Assembly (NCBI RefSeq): GCF_003072645.1
Contig: NZ_CP028897.1
Coordinates: 1,749,658 to 1,813,657, forward strand
Origin: Dongshaea marina
Lineage (GTDB): Bacteria > Pseudomonadota > Gammaproteobacteria > Enterobacterales > Aeromonadaceae
Length of the DNA: 64,000 nucleotides
Direction: 5' to 3'
This document shows, piece by piece, positions 40,501 to 49,854 of the stretch (position 1 is the first letter of the stretch; every line of letters starts with the position of its first letter). The notes beneath the pieces were generated by a model that did no database searches, had not been told where the DNA came from, and saw only the letters and a program-made list of their open reading frames with translations. The position numbers and the translations under genes were made by a program.

Positions 40501-41682
40501 GAGGATGACAAACAGACGCTATTGGTGATTGAGGATGATGTGAATTTTGCCAAGATCCTCTATCAGCATGCCCGGGATCACCACTTTAATTGCCTGGTAG
40601 CCTTGACCGGTGAAGAGGGGCTGGAGCTGGCGAAGCAGCACCAACCAACGGCGATCACCCTGGATCTCAAGCTGCCCGGAGTCGATGGCTGGGCCGTACT
40701 TGGTTGTCTCAAAGATGACCCTCAGACTCGTCATATACCGGTGCATATCATCTCATCCCTGGAAGGAGACGCCGAGTCCCTGCGCCGCGGTGCCATAGGT
40801 CATCTGGCAAAGCCAGCGACGCAGAAGGATCTTGAGGATGTTTTCGGGCGCATCGAAGCGATCTCCAGCCAGCAGTTAAAGCGGTTACTGCTGGTGGAGG
40901 ATAGCCGGGGCGACCGTAAGGCGGTGACCGAGCTTCTCGATGGGATGGAGATCATTATTGATGAGGTTGAAAGCGGTGAGGAGGCCTTCGAGGCTTTGCG
41001 GCAGCAAAAGTATGATTGTGTGATCTTAGATCTGGGGCTCAGAGACATGGATGGTGGGGAGCTGCTTCGCAAGTTAAACCATGAGTCTAAGGTCGATATT
41101 CCGCCGGTGATTATATACACCGCCCGGGATCTCACCCGCGATGAAGAGATAGAGCTACGTGAATATGCAAGCACCATAGTTCTGAAAAATGTGCGCTCCC
41201 AGGAGCGGTTACTGGATGAGGTCTCGCTGTTTTTGCACAGTGTGGTGAGCGATATGCCGGAGCAGAAGCAGAAGATTATCTCCAATCTGCATGACACAGA
41301 TTCGATGCTGATTAATCGTAAGGTGCTGGTGGTCGATGATGATATGCGCACCATGTTTGCACTCTCAAAACTGCTGAGCAGTCATGGATTGGTGGTATTG
41401 CGCGCCGAAGACGGGGCAAAGGCCCTTGAGGTTCTCGGCAGTGCTCCGGATATTGAGTTGGTATTGACCGATATCATGATGCCGGGGATGGATGGCTATG
41501 AAACCATTGAGAAAATTCGTGCCCAGGAGCGATTCAGAAAGCTCCCTATCATTGCTCTGACAGCCAAGGCGATGGCTGAGGATCGTGAGCGTTGCTTTGC
41601 GGTCGGTGCCAGTGACTATCTGCCCAAACCGGTTGATCAGACGCGCTTACTGTCGATGCTGAGAGTCTGGCTCTATCGCTAA
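37589..41682 (+). CDS. Giant hybrid sensor histidine kinase with three receiver domains (apparent frameshift)
   Basis: About 1365 residues once a break at six G (38380-38385) is repaired; one more G gives HEGGQEMVLNQRVDTML. By DNA position: TM1 near 37670-37730; a dCache-like periplasmic domain to about 38620; TM2 about 38629-38691; HAMP to about 38840; GAF about 38900-39330; a long Gln/Glu coiled coil about 39340-39640; HisKA with phospho-His in FLANMSHELRSP (codon 39682); HATPase with DTGIGL and GGTGLGL about 40010-40370; REC1 about 40520-40850; REC2 about 40880-41220; REC3 about 41320-41670 (Asp in LTDIMMPGMDG). Downstream cheR and cheB suggest methylation-type adaptation of signalling. 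Confidence 0.88.
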
Positions 41683-41712
41683 CTTGGATAACCCAACCTG
41701 ACGGAGGCTTGC

Positions 41713-42537
41713 GTGAACCAGGACACTCTTGAGCAAATCGAGATCGAGCTCTTGCTGGAGGCTATCTATCTGACCCATGGCTATGATTTTCGCTCCTATG
41801 CCAGAGCCTCACTGGATCGGCGGATCCGCCAATTTGTTGCGACTTCGGAGTTTCGCACCATCTCAGAGCTGATCCCTGCGGTGTTGCATGATCGGGAGAT
41901 CTTTAGTCGGGTGGCGCAAAACTTCTCAATCTGTGTGACCGAGATGTTCCGCGATCCCTTCGTCTACCAGGCGATTCGTGCCAAGGTGCTTCCGCGTCTG
42001 AGTAGCTACCCGTTTTTTAAGGTCTGGCATGCAGGCTGTGCCAGCGGGGAAGAGGTTTACTCGGTGGCGATCGTGCTTCAGGAGGAGGGACTGTTGGAGC
42101 GGGCAACCCTCTATGCAACCGATTTTAATCCACAGGCGCTGGAGCTGGGACGCAGTGGGATCTATCCGCTGGAAAAGATGCAGGTTTATACCAAAAATTA
42201 CCAGCAGGCGGGCGGCACCAGCAGTTTCTCCGATTATTACCATGCTCGCTATGATGCGGCGGCTCTCAATGAGACCCTTAAACAGAGGATCACCTTTGCG
42301 GCCCACAACCTGGTGACCGACGGGGTGTTTGGTGAAACTCAGCTGGTGTTTGCCCGTAACCTGCTTATCTACTTCAACCAGGAGCTGCAGAACCGGGTGC
42401 TGAGGCTTTTTACCGACAGCCTGGTGCATGGCGGATTTCTCTGCCTGGGGACGGCTGAGTCGATCGAATTTTCCCAGGTGGCAGATTGCTATGAGGTGGT
42501 GGATGCAGAAGCCAGGATCTACAGGAAGGTGCTATGA
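41713..42537 (+). CDS. cheR: CheR-type protein glutamate methyltransferase
   Basis: 274 residues. The N-terminal helical CheR domain precedes the SAM-binding core, with TEMFRDP (about 76-82), AGCASGEEVYSVAI (107-120) and FARNLLIYFNQELQ. It normally methylates glutamates on chemoreceptors. No chemoreceptor is present in the window, so the target may be the coiled-coil kinase upstream. GTG start with GGAGG 5 nt upstream. Overlaps cheB by 4 bp. Confidence 0.92.
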   Translation: MNQDTLEQIEIELLLEAIYLTHGYDFRSYARASLDRRIRQFVATSEFRTISELIPAVLHDREIFSRVAQNFSICVTEMFRDPFVYQAIRAKVLPRLSSYPFFKVWHAGCASGEEVYSVAIVLQEEGLLERATLYATDFNPQALELGRSGIYPLEKMQVYTKNYQQAGGTSSFSDYYHARYDAAALNETLKQRITFAAHNLVTDGVFGETQLVFARNLLIYFNQELQNRVLRLFTDSLVHGGFLCLGTAESIEFSQVADCYEVVDAEARIYRKVL

Positions 42538-43160
42538 GTCGAGCCTGCTACCGGGCGGTCGTGATGGGCGCTTCAATGGGAGGAATGGAGGCATTGATCT
42601 CGGTTCTTGGAGCTTTGCCCGAGGATTTTTCTTTACCTGTGCTGGTGGTCCAGCACCTGCACGCCTCCGATCGTGGGCGTTTTGCCCGGCACCTGGACCA
42701 AAAGGTACAGCTGAGGGTGAAGAGTGCCGTCGATAAAGAGCAGATCTATCCGGCCCGGGTCTATCTGGCCCCGGCCAACTATCACCTGCTGGTGGAGCGA
42801 GATGAAACCCTGGCTATGAGCCTGGATCTGCCGGTGAACTGGTCACGCCCCTCCATTGATGTCATGTTCGAGAGCGCGGCGCGGGTTTGGTGTCACCAGT
42901 TGATAGGTCTCATACTCAGCGGCACTCAGCGCGATGGGGCCTTTGGCCTGAGCTGTGTCGCCGAGCGCGGAGGCCTGACTCTGGTGCAGGATCCGCAAAC
43001 GGCTCACAGCGATGAGATGCCTCGTGCAGCCCTTGATGCAGCGCGGGTTGATCATGTGCTGCCTCTGTCAGAGATCGGCGGTTTTCTCAGGGTGGCCGCG
43101 GCCCAAAGTGAGTCTCAATTGGAGTGGACTATGATCAAACAGAGGGGGGCTCAGATATGA
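42534..43160 (+). CDS. cheB: CheB-type methylesterase without receiver domain
   Basis: 208 residues consisting only of the esterase domain. Catalytic triad by alignment with E. coli CheB: Ser14 in GASMGG, His41 in QHLH, Asp134 in SGTQRDGA. Lack of the usual receiver domain means activity is not set by its own phosphorylation, and the following two-domain protein may provide control. Coupled to cheR and to the next gene by 4-bp overlaps. Confidence 0.92.
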   Translation: MSRACYRAVVMGASMGGMEALISVLGALPEDFSLPVLVVQHLHASDRGRFARHLDQKVQLRVKSAVDKEQIYPARVYLAPANYHLLVERDETLAMSLDLPVNWSRPSIDVMFESAARVWCHQLIGLILSGTQRDGAFGLSCVAERGGLTLVQDPQTAHSDEMPRAALDAARVDHVLPLSEIGGFLRVAAAQSESQLEWTMIKQRGAQI

Positions 43161-44302
43161 ACCAGAAGATCCTGATTGTAGATGACAAACAAGCCAACCT
43201 GATGGCTCTGCAGCAGACGCTGGCTGAGGTTCAGGCCGAGGTGATCAGTGCTCTGAGCGGAGATGAAGCGCTACGCTTAGCCTTGAATCATAATTTTGCG
43301 TTGGCGATCCTGGATGTCAACATGCCGGAGATGGATGGCTATGAACTGGCTGAGATCCTGCGCAATGATGAGCGAACCCAGTTTACCCCCATTATCTTTT
43401 TGACCGCCCTGTGTGTCGAAGAAACAGATGTATTCAAGGGGTATGAGGCGGGAGCGGTGGATTATCTGGTGAAGCCCTATAACCCGAGGATCTTGCTGGG
43501 TAAGGTTCGGGGATTTCTGCTCCTTGATCAGCAGCGAAAGTTGTTACATCAACAGCAAAAGCAGCTGGAAGCCACCAACCGTGAGCTTGAGGCTTTCTCT
43601 TATTCGGTTTCCCATGATCTCAAGGCCCCTTTGCGAGCCCTGTCTGGCTTTAGTGAGGCCCTGGTTGAGGATTATGGAGAGGTGATCCAGGGCGAGGGAC
43701 AGCTCTATCTTAAGCGATTGCAGAACTCAGCCAAAGAGATGGCGGATCTGATTGATGATCTGTTGCGGTTATCGCGCTCGACCCGTGCCGAGATGCACCG
43801 TAGTGAGGTTAACCTGTCACAGATGGCAAAAAAGATCATCGGTCAGCTTGAGCTGCAACAACCGGATCACCCCATTGAGATCAGCGTGATGGCGGATCTG
43901 TTTGCCTATGCCGATCAAGGTTTGATGCTCAGTGTGCTGGAGAACCTATTCAGCAATGCCTGGAAATTTACCCAAAACCGGGATGATGCGCATATTGAGT
44001 TTGGCTGCCGGGAGATCGATGGCCAGGTGACCTACTATGTCCGGGACAATGGGGCCGGCTTTAATATGAGCATGGCGGATAAGCTCTTTACTCCCTTCGG
44101 TCGCCTGCATCGCAGGGATGAATATCCCGGAACCGGAATCGGACTGGCGACCGTGCAACGGATCATCCATCGCCATGGTGGACGGATCTGGGCCGAGAGT
44201 GAGCCGGACAGGGGAGCAAGCTTCTTTTTCCAGCTCGGTGAGGAGATCAAACTTCCTGAGGTGCTGGCGGCGAACCCTCTGCGGGTGAGTAACGCTCCCT
44301 GA
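43157..44302 (+). CDS. Response regulator-histidine kinase hybrid (REC-HisKA-HATPase)
   Basis: 381 residues, soluble. The receiver domain comes first (VDDKQANLM, phospho-Asp in AILDVNMPEMDG, Lys in LVKPYNP), then a short coiled coil, HisKA of the phytochrome-like type (SYSVSHDLKAPLRALSGF, His near residue 159), then HATPase (NLFSNAWKFTQN, DNGAGFN, GTGIGLATV). ATG 43157 overlaps the cheB stop and gives a natural N-terminus (MNQKILIVDD). Receives or relays phosphate in the binding-protein/kinase/cheRB pathway. Confidence 0.9.
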   Translation: MNQKILIVDDKQANLMALQQTLAEVQAEVISALSGDEALRLALNHNFALAILDVNMPEMDGYELAEILRNDERTQFTPIIFLTALCVEETDVFKGYEAGAVDYLVKPYNPRILLGKVRGFLLLDQQRKLLHQQQKQLEATNRELEAFSYSVSHDLKAPLRALSGFSEALVEDYGEVIQGEGQLYLKRLQNSAKEMADLIDDLLRLSRSTRAEMHRSEVNLSQMAKKIIGQLELQQPDHPIEISVMADLFAYADQGLMLSVLENLFSNAWKFTQNRDDAHIEFGCREIDGQVTYYVRDNGAGFNMSMADKLFTPFGRLHRRDEYPGTGIGLATVQRIIHRHGGRIWAESEPDRGASFFFQLGEEIKLPEVLAANPLRVSNAP

Positions 44303-44329
44303 GTAAGGGGCTACCTGAGGTACTTTAGC

Positions 44330-45166
44330 TCAGGGGGCGGCAACGGTGAGATCGGGCAAGGCCTGAAGAGGGTCTCGGATCTGGTAGCGATAGTTGAGCT
44401 CCCGGCAGATCCGTGACCCATCGATGACTCTGTCCTGATCTTTCGACCCTTGTGCTGCAAACTTGGGGAGGGGGACTCCCAGCAGTTGACTTGCCCTGGT
44501 ATAAAATGCTTCCCGGGTTGGATGGTGAGGCGGGCAGAGATTGTAGCAGTTGCCAGGCAGCGGCTTCGAATACTCAAGCAGCGCGCACACACCGCCGATG
44601 GCATCGTCCAGGTGCAGCATATTCACTGAGTTTTGTCCCGAGGGCAGGCTTTTCTTTCCCGATAGAAAGCGCCCCGGGTGACGCTCAGGGCCCATCAGAC
44701 CGGCAAAGCGGACGATGCAGGCATTGGGTAAAGCGGCAAAGAGCTGCTCGGCCTGAATAAGCCTGTGGGCCCCGGGGCTGTCACTCAGAGGAGATCCTTC
44801 ATCAAGACGAGTTCCCGGAGCATAGACACCTGTGCTGCTGATAAAGATCAGCCGCCGATAATTTCTTTCACTGAGCCTCTGTTGCAGTGTTTTGAGCTGA
44901 GCCAGGTAGGGATCAGAGCCTGGATCCTGCCCCCTGGAAGGGGGGATATTGATGAGAATATTATCGGTATCGAATAGCTCCGGGCAGTCGGTCAGGAGCT
45001 CGGGGTAAGCGAGATCGAGTCGTGAAGCCAGGATCCCCTGCCTGCGAAGCTGTGTTACTCCCTCTGGATTCCGCTTGCTTCCTTTGACCCTGTACCCCCT
45101 GGCAAGCAGCTCTTTTGCCAGAGGCAGGCCGAACCAGCCGCAGCCGATGATTGAAATAGTTATCAT
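44330..45166 (-). CDS. NAD(P)-binding epimerase-like protein (YeeZ-type)
   Basis: 278 residues, extended short-chain dehydrogenase fold. ISIIGCGWFGLPLAKELLARGY is an N-terminal Rossmann motif, and FISSTGVYAP with later RFAGLMGP are typical of NAD-dependent epimerase/dehydratase-like proteins such as YeeZ. The YxxxK catalytic pair is not evident, so catalytic ability is doubtful. Start at ATG 45166 with AAGGTG upstream. Convergent with the sensory operon. Confidence 0.8.
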   Translation of the reverse strand: MITISIIGCGWFGLPLAKELLARGYRVKGSKRNPEGVTQLRRQGILASRLDLAYPELLTDCPELFDTDNILINIPPSRGQDPGSDPYLAQLKTLQQRLSERNYRRLIFISSTGVYAPGTRLDEGSPLSDSPGAHRLIQAEQLFAALPNACIVRFAGLMGPERHPGRFLSGKKSLPSGQNSVNMLHLDDAIGGVCALLEYSKPLPGNCYNLCPPHHPTREAFYTRASQLLGVPLPKFAAQGSKDQDRVIDGSRICRELNYRYQIRDPLQALPDLTVAAP

Positions 45167-45218
45167 GGGTAGCACCTTATTTGGATTCTTTGGTCATTTC
45201 CGGATTTATTTCCCGGGC

Positions 45219-45646
45219 TTAGTCTGTTGTGAGATTTTGTCTCAGGATCTCCAGGCTAGCATTGAGTTGAGAGGCCTCTTCGGGGGGAGTCCCTGTAGAA
45301 GTTCAGATTCCAATTCCCTCTGGATCTGGTAGAGCTTTTGACAGCAGAGCTGGCCGGGCTCGGTGAGGGATAAAAATATCTCCCGTCCCTCACGTTGGCG
45401 CTTAATTAAACCCAATTGATCAAGGGCCGTTAACCATCGGGTCACCAGTGATTTAGAGCGTTGTAGTTTTTGTACCAGATAACTTTGATTGTATTTCTCG
45501 GCGTCACGGCGATACATCATCATCAGAATGCGGCACTGGGCATAGGAGAGCTCGCTTCCCTCATGCTTCACCTGTTCGGAGAAACGGTTTTTCAGATGAA
45601 AAGAGATGCTTTGCAAGAGATCAATCATTGCCATGGGGTGTGTCAT
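45219..45646 (-). CDS. MarR-family transcriptional repressor (apparent frameshift)
   Basis: Winged-helix regulator (YNQSYLVQKLQRSKSLVTRWLTALDQLGLIKRQ as helix-turn-helix, REIFLSLTEPG as wing). The frame runs into an early stop after a run of six G on the + strand (45282-45287). One more base gives PPEEASQLNASLEILRQNLTTD and a stop at 45219, a normal MarR dimerisation tail, for about 142 residues. It is the last gene of the efflux operon, overlapping the DUF2955 gene by 26 bp, and probably represses that operon through the palindromes at 47985-48015. Confidence 0.85.
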
Positions 45647-46691
45647 CAGAAAGTGCCTTGTGTCGGTTTGCCAGTATGCTCTCGGGGTGAAAAAGGGTCA
45701 TAAACAGGATCCAGCCCATCGCAAGTCCCAGTAGGGCTCCAAAGGATCGCTGGAACACATCGCTGAATATACTCTGCAGTGGCATGGAGGAGAACCCAGC
45801 TGTCAGAACAATCAGTAGCATTGCTGCTGCCTGACAATAGCCATATTCATGACCATTACTGATCCCATGATAAGCCAGGACAAACAGGATGATAGCGATC
45901 ACTGGTAGCATGATCAGAATATTGTCACAGATATTTTGTAAAAGCATCAGCAGAATCAAGCTTGGCAAAATAAACAAGATCCCACCCATTGCCCGGTTGG
46001 AGCCATAGCGCATACCTGCCGAGTATTCAGGATTGATTAACATGATCATAGGAACCAGGGCCGTTCCAGAGATGGGAAGTTTGAGTAACGTCACCAGTAT
46101 ACCCATGGAGAGATAACAGAGCGAAAACTTAATGGAGGAGCTCAACATACCCATATCGATGGCCAGCTTGGGGCGAACCGGGTGGCGTGTCGTTAATAAA
46201 TTCAGGTAGTGGCGTTTATGAGCGGATTTTTGTGAAAACAGCAGACACAGGATTGTGCCGAGCAGGGTTTGTACGCACATGGCGTAGATGGCGGAGCTGA
46301 AGTGAGTCGGCTCCAGGATCCCTCCCCAGATAAACATAAAAAAATAGATAGCCAGTATGATCCCACCATAGGGAAAAAGTTTACTCTTATGTAGCAGACA
46401 GCCTGTGATCATTACGATGAATGTGCCGGTTAATCCCAGCAGCTGGTTGGTCTCAAAGAGGTTCAGTAACAACAGAGCCAGTATAGCGGCAAGCAAAGTT
46501 CCGATGAGGCGTATGATCATTAAAAAAAAGATCTGATCCCATTTTCTGAGCATCATGTTAAAGCATAGATAAGCTCCGTAATAGGATATTGAAAGATGCA
46601 TCCAATGGCTGATAAGCAGGGAAAGAGAGACTGCAAGAGTGATGCGCACTGCATGGTCGAGACGGTAAGCTTCCAAAATGCGGGCTCTCAT
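45621..46691 (-). CDS. DUF2955/FUSC-type membrane protein
   Basis: 356-residue integral membrane protein with about ten hydrophobic helices in two halves, each starting with a charged-aromatic loop. Appearance and neighbours match DUF2955, a relative of fusaric-acid-resistance and AaeB-type exporters. It probably forms an inner-membrane efflux unit with the HlyD-type protein, whose gene it overlaps by 4 bp (ATGA). Substrate unknown. Confidence 0.78.
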   Translation of the reverse strand: MRARILEAYRLDHAVRITLAVSLSLLISHWMHLSISYYGAYLCFNMMLRKWDQIFFLMIIRLIGTLLAAILALLLLNLFETNQLLGLTGTFIVMITGCLLHKSKLFPYGGIILAIYFFMFIWGGILEPTHFSSAIYAMCVQTLLGTILCLLFSQKSAHKRHYLNLLTTRHPVRPKLAIDMGMLSSSIKFSLCYLSMGILVTLLKLPISGTALVPMIMLINPEYSAGMRYGSNRAMGGILFILPSLILLMLLQNICDNILIMLPVIAIILFVLAYHGISNGHEYGYCQAAAMLLIVLTAGFSSMPLQSIFSDVFQRSFGALLGLAMGWILFMTLFHPESILANRHKALSDDTPHGND

Positions 46692-47571
46692 GACAGATAG
46701 CCCAGTAAGCTTGCCAGCTTAATCCAGCATTGAGATAGCTTGTTCATGATTGGGGATTTTCCCAGTACCAGTACGGTTGCCGTGGCGCCGGTTCTAAGCT
46801 CATTCGTCCCGAGGGCTTTGGGTGAGATTTTTACAAAGACCGGAAAGCGTTGGGCAAAGCTGACCCAGTCGGTAGCTTTTTGAACTCCAGGGAGATCGCC
46901 GTTAGTTTTTTGATCGCCAACCTGAACACCTCTTCCAATCGCTTCAACCCTGGCCTGAAACAATTTTCCCGGATATAGAGAAAGAGATACCAATGCCCTG
47001 GCTCCGGGGACGATCCCCCAAGGTTATTTTCTTTATAGTTCGCAACGACCATCCAGCTTCTGGTATCGATGATACTCATGACTGCAAGACCTGCGGAGAG
47101 TTGGGTCCCAACGCTTAAATTTAAATGGGTGAGCTCACCATCGATTGGGGCATAAATTCTGGTGTGTTGCAGGTTCAATTTAGCGACAGTGATTTGGTTA
47201 TGCACCGTGGTCACCAGGCTTTGTTGGGCGAGAAAAGTATCCTGACTAATCACTGCGTGTGCCAACAGGATTTTGTCTTGCTCAAGACGGTGAGCCTGGT
47301 AGCGGTATTGTGCCTGAAGCTGATTCAATCTAGCCCGGTAGCTGGATGGATCTAAAGAAAAGAGCAGCTGTCCTTTATGGATGGACTGGTTGTCTTTCAC
47401 ATAGATATGCTGCATCTGCCCGGAAACCAGGCTTGAAAGGTGCAGTACATTGGTCTGAATATAGGCATTACTGGTCAGAGGTGTCATATGATCCATCGCC
47501 ACATAATAGGCGATAGCAAGGATCACCAGCAGGCTACAGATGAGATAGATACGACGAAAAGTAAACAGCAT
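46688..47571 (-). CDS. HlyD/EmrA-type membrane fusion protein (apparent frameshift)
   Basis: Periplasmic adaptor with one N-terminal transmembrane helix (IYLICSLLVILAIAYYVAM), a lipoyl-type half (SSLVSGQMQHIYVKDNQSIHKGQLLFSLD), a coiled-coil hairpin and IYAPIDGELTHLNLSVG. The frame breaks at five C on the + strand (47015-47019). One more base gives NNLGGIVPGARALVSLSLYPGKLFQARVEAIG, joining both halves into about 295 residues. GGAG lies 8 nt before the ATG. Functions with the DUF2955 protein in export. Confidence 0.83.
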
Positions 47572-47616
47572 GATTTTTCTCCGAAAGAAATAGAACGGCT
47601 GATAAATTCACCTGCC

Positions 47617-47925
47617 TCAGAAAAGAATCAGGGTGGTGCAAGTAATTTGATTGGCTAACTGCAAGAGCAGCCCGGAACTGGTGTGATATCCGGGAGCGTG
47701 CTGGCGAATGAAAGTACCCTTATCTGTTGTCTGGATTCGCGCTTTTTCAGGCCTTGTCGACAGGGGGGACTGGGTGTATTTAGCCCTACAAAACATGGAT
47801 TCAACCCTTTGGTTGAACATCCCGGGACTATCAGCCAGGGGCAGGAGTCGATCGATGGCAACATATCCGACAGCTAAAAGTATTAGCAAAAAAATGTGAC
47901 AAAGAAGAGAGCGGCTAAAAACCAT
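47617..47925 (-). CDS. Small membrane protein at the head of the efflux operon
   Basis: 102 residues with one hydrophobic N-terminal segment (SLLCHIFLLILLAVGYVAI) and a polar, basic remainder. A strong AGGAGG ribosome-binding site precedes the ATG, which makes translation likely. The family is not recognised. The tail (HAPGYHTSSGLLLQLANQ) is unremarkable. It lies 45 bp upstream of the HlyD-type gene and downstream of the predicted operator, so it should be the first gene of the transcript. Confidence 0.55.
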   Translation of the reverse strand: MVFSRSLLCHIFLLILLAVGYVAIDRLLPLADSPGMFNQRVESMFCRAKYTQSPLSTRPEKARIQTTDKGTFIRQHAPGYHTSSGLLLQLANQITCTTLILF

Positions 47926-47969
47926 GCACCCTCCTGTTCCTTGAAACGTGATTTGCTAACGATGATGAA

Positions 47970-47998
47970 ACTTTAAGGTATATTGTTTACCAAGTCAA
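47970..47998 (-). promoter_or_regulatory. Predicted sigma-70 promoter of the efflux operon
   Basis: On the minus strand TTGACT (47998-47993) and TAAAGT (47975-47970) are separated by 17 bp, giving a good -35 and a fair -10. It lies about 45 bp upstream of the first ATG. Confidence 0.5.
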
Positions 47999-48015
47999 CT
48001 GTTCCCTAGGTGAAC
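47985..48015. promoter_or_regulatory. Candidate MarR operator: two adjacent imperfect palindromes
   Basis: GTTTACCAAGTCAAC (47985-47999) and GTTCCCTAGGTGAAC (48001-48015) are each imperfect inverted repeats with similar GTT...AAC borders, spaced 16 bp start to start. The first covers the predicted -35 of the efflux operon, where a MarR repressor would act. Base sharing is suggestive only. Confidence 0.5.
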
Positions 48016-48171
48016 TGTTTCATTTATAAAGAATTAACCACGGGGTTATCCATTGAGTCGCTATTCATCGCCGTGAGCAACCTCACACTTTGATTGCTAA
48101 TCGGCTGCAACACAGGTAGAATCCGCGTTCGCTCTCCATGTGAACAAATTTTAACCAGAGGTTGTTGCCCA

Positions 48172-49767
48172 GTGATCTACGCAAACTCCATCACCATGCA
48201 ATTTGGCGCCAAGCCGTTGTTTGAGAATGTTTCAGTCAAGTTCGGTAACGGTAATCGTTATGGGCTGATCGGTGCCAATGGCTGTGGCAAGTCAACCTTC
48301 ATGAAGATTTTGAGCGGAGAACTATCACCTTCGGCAGGCTCTGTATCCATTGATACCGGTGAGCGGGTTGGTAAGTTGCATCAGGATCAATTCGCCTTCG
48401 AAGAGTACAGTGTCATCGATACTGTGATCATGGGGCACACCGAGATGTGGCAGGTTAAGGAAGAGCGTGATCGCATCTATGCAATGGCCGAGATGAGTGA
48501 AGAAGATGGAATGCGGGTGGCCGATTTCGAGACTCAGTTTGCCGAGATGGATGGTTACAGTGCCGAGGCGCGTGCCGGTGAGCTGTTGCTCGGTGTCGGG
48601 ATCCCTCTGGAGCAACACTATGGCCCCATGAGCGAAGTGGCCCCAGGCTGGAAGCTGCGGGTGCTACTGGCCCAGGCCCTGTTCTCTGATCCGGATATTC
48701 TGCTGCTGGATGAGCCAACCAACAACCTGGATATCGACACCATCCGCTGGCTGGAGAATGTGCTTAATGAGCGCAAGTCCACCATGATCATCATCTCCCA
48801 CGATCGTCACTTCCTCAATACGGTCTGCACCCACATGGCAGATCTGGATTACGGTGAGCTGCGTCTGTTCCCAGGAAATTATGATGAATATATGACAGCA
48901 GCGACCCAGGCCCGAGAGCGCCTGCTGGCAGATAATGCCAAGAAAAAGGCCAAGATCGCCGAGCTTCAAACCTTTGTTAGCCGCTTCTCGGCCAACGCCT
49001 CCAAGGCCAAGCAAGCAACCTCCCGTGCCAAGCAGATCGATAAGATCAAGCTTGATGAGGTCAAGGCCTCCAGCCGGGTGAACCCTTATATCCGGTTTGA
49101 GCAGGAGAAGAAGCTGTTCCGTAACGCCCTGGAGCTTGAGAATCTCAGCAAAGATTTTGGTGAGGGACCTATCTTTAAAGACTTCAGCATGATCACCGAA
49201 GTGGGTGAGCGCATCGCGATCATTGGTCAGAACGGTGCCGGTAAGACCACATTGATCCGTACCAAGCAGGGGGAGCTTGAGGCCGACTCTGGTGAGGTCA
49301 AATGGTCAGAAAATACCAATATCGGTTACTACGCTCAGGATCACAGCCATGAGTTTGAGTCGGATCTGAATCTTTTTGACTGGATGAGCCAGTGGCGTCA
49401 GCCCGGTGATGATGAGCAGGCGGTGCGTAGTGTTTTGGGGCGCCTGCTGTTTTCCCAGGATGACATCAAGAAATCGGTACGAGTCCTCTCCGGTGGTGAG
49501 AAGGGGCGGATGCTGTTTGGTAAGCTGATGATGCAGCGTCCCAATGTGCTGATGATGGATGAGCCCACCAACCACCTGGATATGGAATCCATCGAATCAT
49601 TGAACCTGGCCCTTGAAAACTACCCGGGAACCCTGTTCTTCGTCAGCCATGACCGTGAGTTTGTCTCCTCACTGGCGACCCGGATTCTGGAAGTGACTCC
49701 TGCGGGCATCGTTGATTTCAAGGGTGGCTACGAAGAGTACCTCAAGACCAAAGAGCTTGCCTCCTAA
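48172..49767 (+). CDS. ybiT: ABC-F family ATPase YbiT
   Basis: 531-residue soluble protein with two ABC ATPase domains and no membrane part. ABC-F proteins act on the ribosome, typically at the E site during stalled translation. Walker A motifs are GANGCGKST and GQNGAGKTT; Walker B motifs are [12 protein letters not shown] and [11 protein letters not shown]; the second signature is LSGGEKGR. The inter-domain linker is rich in Lys/Ala ([18 protein letters not shown]). It is near-collinear with E. coli YbiT. The frame opens at 48094, but GTG 48172 ([12 protein letters not shown]) matches the family N-terminus. Followed by its own terminator. Confidence 0.95.
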   Translation: MIYANSITMQFGAKPLFENVSVKFGNGNRYGLIGANGCGKSTFMKILSGELSPSAGSVSIDTGERVGKLHQDQFAFEEYSVIDTVIMGHTEMWQVKEERDRIYAMAEMSEEDGMRVADFETQFAEMDGYSAEARAGELLLGVGIPLEQHYGPMSEVAPGWKLRVLLAQALFSDPDILLLDEPTNNLDIDTIRWLENVLNERKSTMIIISHDRHFLNTVCTHMADLDYGELRLFPGNYDEYMTAATQARERLLADNAKKKAKIAELQTFVSRFSANASKAKQATSRAKQIDKIKLDEVKASSRVNPYIRFEQEKKLFRNALELENLSKDFGEGPIFKDFSMITEVGERIAIIGQNGAGKTTLIRTKQGELEADSGEVKWSENTNIGYYAQDHSHEFESDLNLFDWMSQWRQPGDDEQAVRSVLGRLLFSQDDIKKSVRVLSGGEKGRMLFGKLMMQRPNVLMMDEPTNHLDMESIESLNLALENYPGTLFFVSHDREFVSSLATRILEVTPAGIVDFKGGYEEYLKTKELAS

Positions 49768-49776
49768 GTTGTGAGC

Positions 49777-49797
49777 AGGGCCCGTATGGGCCCTTTT
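49777..49797 (+). terminator. Rho-independent terminator after ybiT
   Basis: AGGGCCC-GTAT-GGGCCCT followed by TTT, 10 bp after the ybiT stop. Confidence 0.85.
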
Positions 49798-49854
49798 GAC
49801 TCGAAACCTTCATCTCAATCATCCACCCGGATACTCAAGCACAGGAATCTTATT

